Position numbers and translations under genes: made by a program. The notes below the pieces were generated by a model, which saw nothing but the letters and a program-made list of their open reading frames with translations, made no database searches and was not told the origin of the DNA. A stretch of DNA of 64,000 nt, taken from positions 5,351,657 through 5,415,656 of the forward strand of contig NC_041020.1 of NCBI RefSeq assembly GCF_004193775.1, in the 5' to 3' direction. This stretch comes from Glycine soja. Taxonomy: Eukaryota; Streptophyta; Magnoliopsida; Fabales; Fabaceae. Shown in pieces: positions 59,387-64,000 of this stretch (its first letter is position 1; every line of letters starts with the position of its first letter).

Positions 59387-60202
59387 TCAACAATTTTTCT
59401 CTGCGTGGCCTTGCCTTTTGGATATATTGCATGGAGGATTTTTATTTGTTTTGTTCTTAAGGAAATTCCTAGAACCTTTTCTTCTTCTGGAAGTTTCTTC
59501 ATAATTTTTCTTTCCTCCATTTTCTTTATTTTGGGGCTGAAATTTAAACTTTGACTGGAAGACATTTTCAAGTGTATCTTCTTTATGCCTATACAGTCTT
59601 TGCTCATATGCTTCAAGAGAGCCCACAAGTTTTGTCTCTGATAGAGTGGACAAATCTTTGGTTTCCTCCATCGTTGTCACAATTGGGTCAAACTTTTGGG
59701 GCTTAGTAATTAGAATTTTCTCAACAATTTTCTTGTCAAGAATATCTTTCCCAAAAGCTCTCATTTGATTAACTATTTCTTTAACTTTAGAATAATAATC
59801 TTTAACTGTCTCAGACTCCTTCATCTTCAACAGTTCAAAATCTCTTCTTAGAGATTGAAGTTTAACGGCACGCACCTTAACACTTCCTTGAAACTCCTAC
59901 TGCAAGGTGTTCCACGCTTCTTTGGCAGTCTTAGCTCCCATAATTCTTGGGAAAATTGGATCAGTCACCGCTTGTTGCAAGGTGAACAACGCCTTTGAAT
60001 TTTTCTGTTTATTTTTCTTCAACTCTTTTTCTTGAGATGCATTAAGAGCTGAAGTATCCGCGGGAACAGTGAAGCCTTCTTCTACTATGTCCCATAAATC
60101 TTGAGATGAAAAATATGTTTCCATTTTAACATGCCAGAAATCATAATTTTCACCATTGAAGATAGGGATATAAATAGTTGAAGATTGAGTAGTGTTATCC
60201 AT
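59387..60202 (-). pseudogene. Inner copia gag with one internal stop
   Basis: Begins with an ATG at 60202 and runs through PIFNGENYDFWHVKMETYF, a conserved gag start, to a TAG near 59896. It then continues in the same frame with LQSLRRDFELLKMKESETV. The zinc knuckle near 59.41 kb is damaged: the second Cys position reads Ser (CNISKRQGHAEKNC). Confidence 0.9.
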
Positions 60203-60321
60203 AGCTTAGAAAAAATATTATTGGAGTGGGTTAATAGTACAAAGGAAATTTTTGAAGTAGTTTGGAGGATTTTGGAATGGTAGGTAGGTAATATAACTAT
60301 GCCCAATGTGTGACCGAACAT

Positions 60322-60335
60322 AGCTCTGATACCAC
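60322..60335 (-). other. Primer binding site of the inner copia element
   Basis: The minus strand reads GTGGTATCAGAGCT next to the right LTR, matching the 3' end of initiator Met tRNA. Confidence 0.85.
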
Positions 60336-60651
60336 TGTTGGTAGTTTAGATGATAGTTGATAGTTGATAGTTTTAGAGAATTGTTTTAGAAAGAAGGCTA
60401 TGTCATTGATTTCTTGGATTATTAATTACAACATACCAATTGCCTATTTATAGGCTCAAGTCACCAACCTCTCAATGGTGGTGAATGTTTCTACATTACT
60501 TTAGGTCATTCTAGAGTTTTCATGATAGATTAGTGTCATGATAGTTCTAGATTCTTCTATCTTATACATACACTTATAGTTCTAGATTGTTCTACCATTT
60601 TCATACGTATTATATTTAAGAATATTCTAGAAATTTGTAGCAATTTCAACA
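60336..60651 (-). repeat. 5' LTR of the inner copia element
   Basis: 316 bp. It has an extra GATAGTT near its start and lacks the 38-bp duplication of the other LTR. Confidence 0.93.
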
Positions 60652-60656
60652 CCCTC

Positions 60657-60970
60657 GTTGATCCCTGATATTTCTGTTGCATGGATCTCCAGATTGCTTG
60701 TGACGTGCTTCTGTCCAACAATGTTTCAAGAATTTCTCGATCAATAGCTTGAAACAAGAAATTCTTCACCTTCAGATCCTTTAGTTGTGCCTCAGCTACA
60801 CTCCTCTTCTGCCCCTCAGTGGGTGTTGCACCAAGCATTGGTATTCCATCTTCCACGAGTTGCCATAATTCTTTGCTACGTAGGAAATTTTCCATAATCA
60901 TGGACCAGAAATCATAGTGTCCATCAAACCTTGGAATGGATGGTTGAACAAATTTCTCTGAGGTAATCAT
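60657..60970 (-). pseudogene. Outer copia gag, N-terminal half
   Basis: Starts with an ATG at 60970, about 75 bp inside the primer binding site, and encodes a typical copia gag start (RFDGHYDFWSMIMENFLRSK, then WQLVEDG). It runs to the CCCTC target site where the inner element is inserted; the tail of this frame beyond 60652 is LTR sequence of the inner element. Confidence 0.88.
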
Positions 60971-61045
60971 GGCTTTACACTAACAATTGTATTAGCGTTG
61001 CACTTTGGATCTGGATGCTCTCTTCACTCACCCTGAATCAGGCCC

Positions 61046-61067
61046 CTTGCGGGGCTCTGATACCAAA
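61046..61067 (-). other. Primer binding site of the outer copia element
   Basis: The minus strand reads TGGTATCAGAGCCCCGCAAG directly inside the right LTR; the first 12 bases match the 3' end of plant initiator Met tRNA as used by many copia elements. Confidence 0.85.
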
Positions 61068-61265
61068 TGTTAAAGCTTATTGAATATCCACGAATAACAC
61101 ACTGAATATGTGAAGAGATTGCACACTTTATTCAATCATATGAAAATGAATTTTATAAGCCTTACAGACTTGACTCTCAAAACAGAATAACAATAAAAAC
61201 AAAAACCACAAAACTGCATGACGCATAAAATAGGACTGTTTATTGACACATTAAAATAACTAACA
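61068..61265 (-). repeat. 5' LTR of the outer copia element
   Basis: Starts TGTTA, ends TAACA; 198 bp, shortened by a deletion relative to the 3' LTR. Confidence 0.9.
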
Positions 61266-61744
61266 TTAATTTGTATTTTAATTCTCTTTTAATCCCTATA
61301 GTTTGAAATTGATCTTTTTAGTTCCTATAATTTGTATTTTAATTACCTTTTAGTCCTTACTGTAATAAATATATAAAATAATTAGCTACAAATTAGTTAT
61401 AAATTATGAACTATTTTTTTATTACAAATTATCTTGTGATAAATTAGTTATGAATTACTTGCTAATATTTTTGTAGTTAATTATAATTGATAATATTACT
61501 CATATTTTGATGGTAAGAACTAAAATGAAATCAAAATATAAAGTATAGGGACTAAAAAGATCACTTTCAAACTATAGTGACTAAAAGAAAATTAAAATGA
61601 AAATGATAAGGACTAAAAAATCATTTTCAAACTACAGAGACTAAAAGAGAATTGAAATGTAAACTATAGGTACTAAAAAAATCACTTTAAAACTATAATG
61701 ACTAAAAGGTACAAATGATGAAACTATAGGGATCAAATGAGTAA

Positions 61745-61818
61745 TTAAATTATTTATTAACTATAAAAACTTAATTAAAGGCCTTTTTAGCTATAAAAAA
61801 TTAGTTAACAAATTGATG

Positions 61819-61886
<68 letters not shown>

Positions 61887-64000
61887 CTTGAAGATTAATT
61901 TTAGTCATGAACCTCTTTCTCCATGAGCATTTATTGTTTTATAAAAGAGAAAATATATGTTCAGTGCTTAAAATATCTTGAAACTCGACTTCAGTGTCTA
62001 TGAAAATTTAGTAAGTTTCTAATCCTTATATTTTTAAAAAAATGACATGATATTAGTTTCAAAACTTAAAACATGTATTCTACTGCAATATAATGACAAA
62101 AAACATTACATTTTTGTAGCAATTGAATTTCAAGATATTTTATCCAAGTATAAAATAGGACACTTAAATTTTGTATCTTGGCCTTTTTTTTGGTATTAAA
62201 AGTGATGACCCTGACCTCAACCTTGTACTTCCACATTTATTTCCAACTATTCTCACTTTTTAGCTCATAATTTTTCGTTTTGAAGTTCAACTACTTTTTG
62301 GCCTCAACATATTCTAGTAACAGATTCTTATTATGTAGTACAAGGTGTAATACAAAATCTCCACATGAGTTGTATTTTCTTGTCTTCATAACAAAGTAGA
62401 ATGTTGCTTGGGACACCCTCATAACACAAGCATTAAGAGGATTTTAGCTTATTGGTGTTTCTCCCTCTCAATTCCTTAGACAGCTGTATATAGATATGAT
62501 GCTTTTGAAACATTTGAGTAGATTGAGAGCTTTCAGCTTCACTTTTTCTCATAAGATGTGCAAGTCTATCAGAACAAAGATTTAGGAGAGTGAATAACCA
62601 TATTGCCCTTGCAATATGTAGGAATTGACAAAGACTCCCCCATGTGTATCTGATTTTGGATTGGACAGTGACTCATATTTTAGGTTCATGCAATTTTTTA
62701 TTTTTTATTTTTGTAAATTAATTGGCTTGTCTCAAAGGTAATTAGGTAATGGAAAGGGAATCTCACTCAGGGAAATGTACTTTGAAAGCCAGGGAGAAAA
62801 GGACGGATCATAGAATGTATCCATATTTTTATCCACATAGTTGAAAAAATCTTGTGACATGGATCTTGCTAATTATCATGATTTTTAGCTTAAGCTTCAG
62901 GTTAGAATTTTCATTTGGTAAAAAAAATAAGGTCAATTTTCATGAAAGCTCTACGAGATATACTTTCTTAGAAGAGATGTCCTAGCATGTTGTACCATAT
63001 GCCACGTACGTTCTCACCGTTTAATAATGCATATTAAGTATGCTACCACAAATATATGTATACTTTATAACACTAGAAAAAGAAATCAAATTAATATGAA
63101 ATAAATAGGAGTTTAATTTTATATAATGTAATAAAGATTTTTACATTATCAAACAAATAAAAAACCATGTCAAGTATATGATGTTCAAGACAGTTATATA
63201 AAAATGAACAAACTATATATAACAATTAATGTTATCAATATATTTAAATTAAATTCACAAAATATTGGGTAGGAAAAAGATGTACGTTCACAAAATATTC
63301 ACAAAAGGAAGAGAGAGATGTAGTAAGGTAGTTACTAGGGATAAGAAATACACGTATAGTTCTTGAATGGCAAGCAGAAGTCCTTGTCAAAGATGGAACA
63401 TGAAATAAAACAACCAAAATTTATCCATACAATTAAGTTATCTTAACATTGCATAGGAACTCTGGACTCATCTTTTACCTTTTTGTGTTCTTCTGTAATT
63501 AATCCTCATTCATAGTATCTTTAAAGATGCAACCAACTTTTAACAAGAACTTCTGATTAATAACAGTCTTCAAAGTACTGCAACTTAATAGCAATTATCA
63601 TCATTGAGCACTAAATTCCACAGGTTAAAAGTAAATTAAAGAAGATTAAAAAATTAAAGTTCTTGTACTTAACATCTCAAAGTCATTAAATCAAATATTT
63701 GACTCAGTTGAGTAAGTATAATGTATGTTGTTATAAATATAAGATATGTTTAATTCTTGTAAATAAAAAAGTAATCAACTATCATCTTGTTAATTAATTC
63801 CTCGAGATATCAAATTTATTTAAATTAAAGAATTAATATCTCTCCACAAATGTTATTCTATACGAATGGATAATGAGAATCATATAATTGTGTCCCAACC
63901 ATCTTATGCCATGTTTGATATGTTTGACAGAATGAGAGTTGTAATCTCCAATGTACGGCAATGATAAAATTATGGCATGAAAAGAAATAAATAAATAAAA
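61745..64000. other. Intergenic DNA, no gene seen
   Basis: AT-rich, with the (AT)n tract listed next. No frame of note on either strand and no recognisable RNA. Confidence 0.5.
61821..61884. repeat. (AT)n microsatellite
   Basis: About 62 bases of uninterrupted AT. Confidence 0.97.

Larger units (their letters stand above)
55871..60651 (-). mobile_element. Inner Ty1/copia retrotransposon, nested and defective
   Basis: LTRs are at 55871-56215 (345 bp) and 60336-60651 (316 bp), starting TGTTGGTAG and ending TTTCAACA. The exact 5-bp target duplication CCCTC lies at 55866-55870 and 60652-60656, inside the gag of the outer element and in the same orientation. The primer binding site (TGGTATCAGAGC, minus strand) abuts the right LTR and a purine tract (AAGGAGGAG) abuts the left one. 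By hand count the LTRs differ at only about 4 aligned bases plus four indels, of which one is a 38-bp tandem difference. Despite this, the coding region has about eleven in-frame stops. Confidence 0.95.
51926..61265 (-). mobile_element. Outer Ty1/copia retrotransposon, decayed
   Basis: LTRs are at 51926-52168 (243 bp) and 61068-61265 (198 bp), both starting TGTTAAAGCTTA and ending TAACA. Orientation is minus. Next to the right LTR is a primer binding site matching initiator Met tRNA (TGGTATCAGAGC on the minus strand); next to the left LTR is a purine tract (TTAAGGGAGAGAT). Domain order gag-PR-INT-RT-RH is that of Ty1/copia. By hand count the LTRs differ at about 9 of 195 aligned bases plus a deletion of about 45 bp in the right one. 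Flanks ATAGT and TTAAT match at 3 of 5, so the target duplication has decayed. The gag is split by the inner element. Confidence 0.9.
51783..61744. mobile_element. Foldback element split by the outer copia insertion
   Basis: Without the copia block (51926-61265) the pieces 51783-51925 and 61266-61744 join into about 622 bp. The left half is made of units such as TTTTAGTCCCTATAGTTT; the right half (about 61.5-61.74 kb) is its inverse (AAACTATAGGGACTAAAA-type units). The outer ends TTACTTATTTG and CAAATGAGTAA are inverted, with TTAAA-like flanks. This repeated-unit foldback layout is common in legume genomes; the superfamily is open. Confidence 0.6.

Overview
The window reads as nuclear DNA of a dicot plant, most likely a phaseoloid legume such as soybean (Glycine). 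It is very AT-rich. Its two real genes match Arabidopsis families closely, introns have plant GT..AG borders, and almost everything else is plant transposon debris. The species call is an inference from general resemblance; no database search was possible.

Only two intact protein-coding genes are supported. One is an intronless bZIP transcription factor of the bZIP42/43 type (31189-31851, +) with a TATA box, a pyrimidine-rich leader and a long (AT)n tract upstream. The other is a three-exon GAUT9-like galacturonosyltransferase (35709-38133, +) of pectin synthesis, 552 residues, with a 121-bp hAT-type MITE in intron 1. They sit about 4 kb apart and nothing in the sequence links their functions.

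Layout: 1-160 is the 3' end of a LINE. 0.2-7.5 kb is AT-rich intergenic DNA with small hairpin elements. 7571-11603 is a solo LTR interrupted by a 1.34-kb insertion with a CACTA-type left end; 18.53-20.79 kb is a second solo LTR of the same family. 21921-23612 is a terminal-inverted-repeat element filled with an unusual GCCGATGTCGGC-type minisatellite. 25-31 kb is intergenic. 31-38.1 kb carries the two genes. 38846-45096 is a Helitron on the minus strand (5' TC, 3' CTAG, inserted between A and T) carrying pieces of at least two unrelated host genes (an HVA22-like gene and an Aurora kinase, the latter duplicated) plus a possible third exon. 45.4-46.6 kb holds a 72-bp-period repeat with paired TAATCGATTA palindromes. 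46.8-48.1 kb holds a second copy of the segment upstream of GAUT9, between 150-bp direct repeats. 50413-51218 is a non-autonomous hAT element with an exact 8-bp target duplication. 51.78-61.74 kb is a three-layer nest: a foldback element, a Ty1/copia element inside it, and a younger Ty1/copia element inside the gag of the first. 61.75-64 kb is intergenic.

The most striking content is the multi-gene-fragment Helitron, the exactly 21-bp-spaced palindrome pairs near 46.1-46.4 kb, and the polarity-switching minisatellite near 22.3-23.4 kb. Boundaries of transposons come from hand alignment of termini, target duplications and repeat copies within the window.
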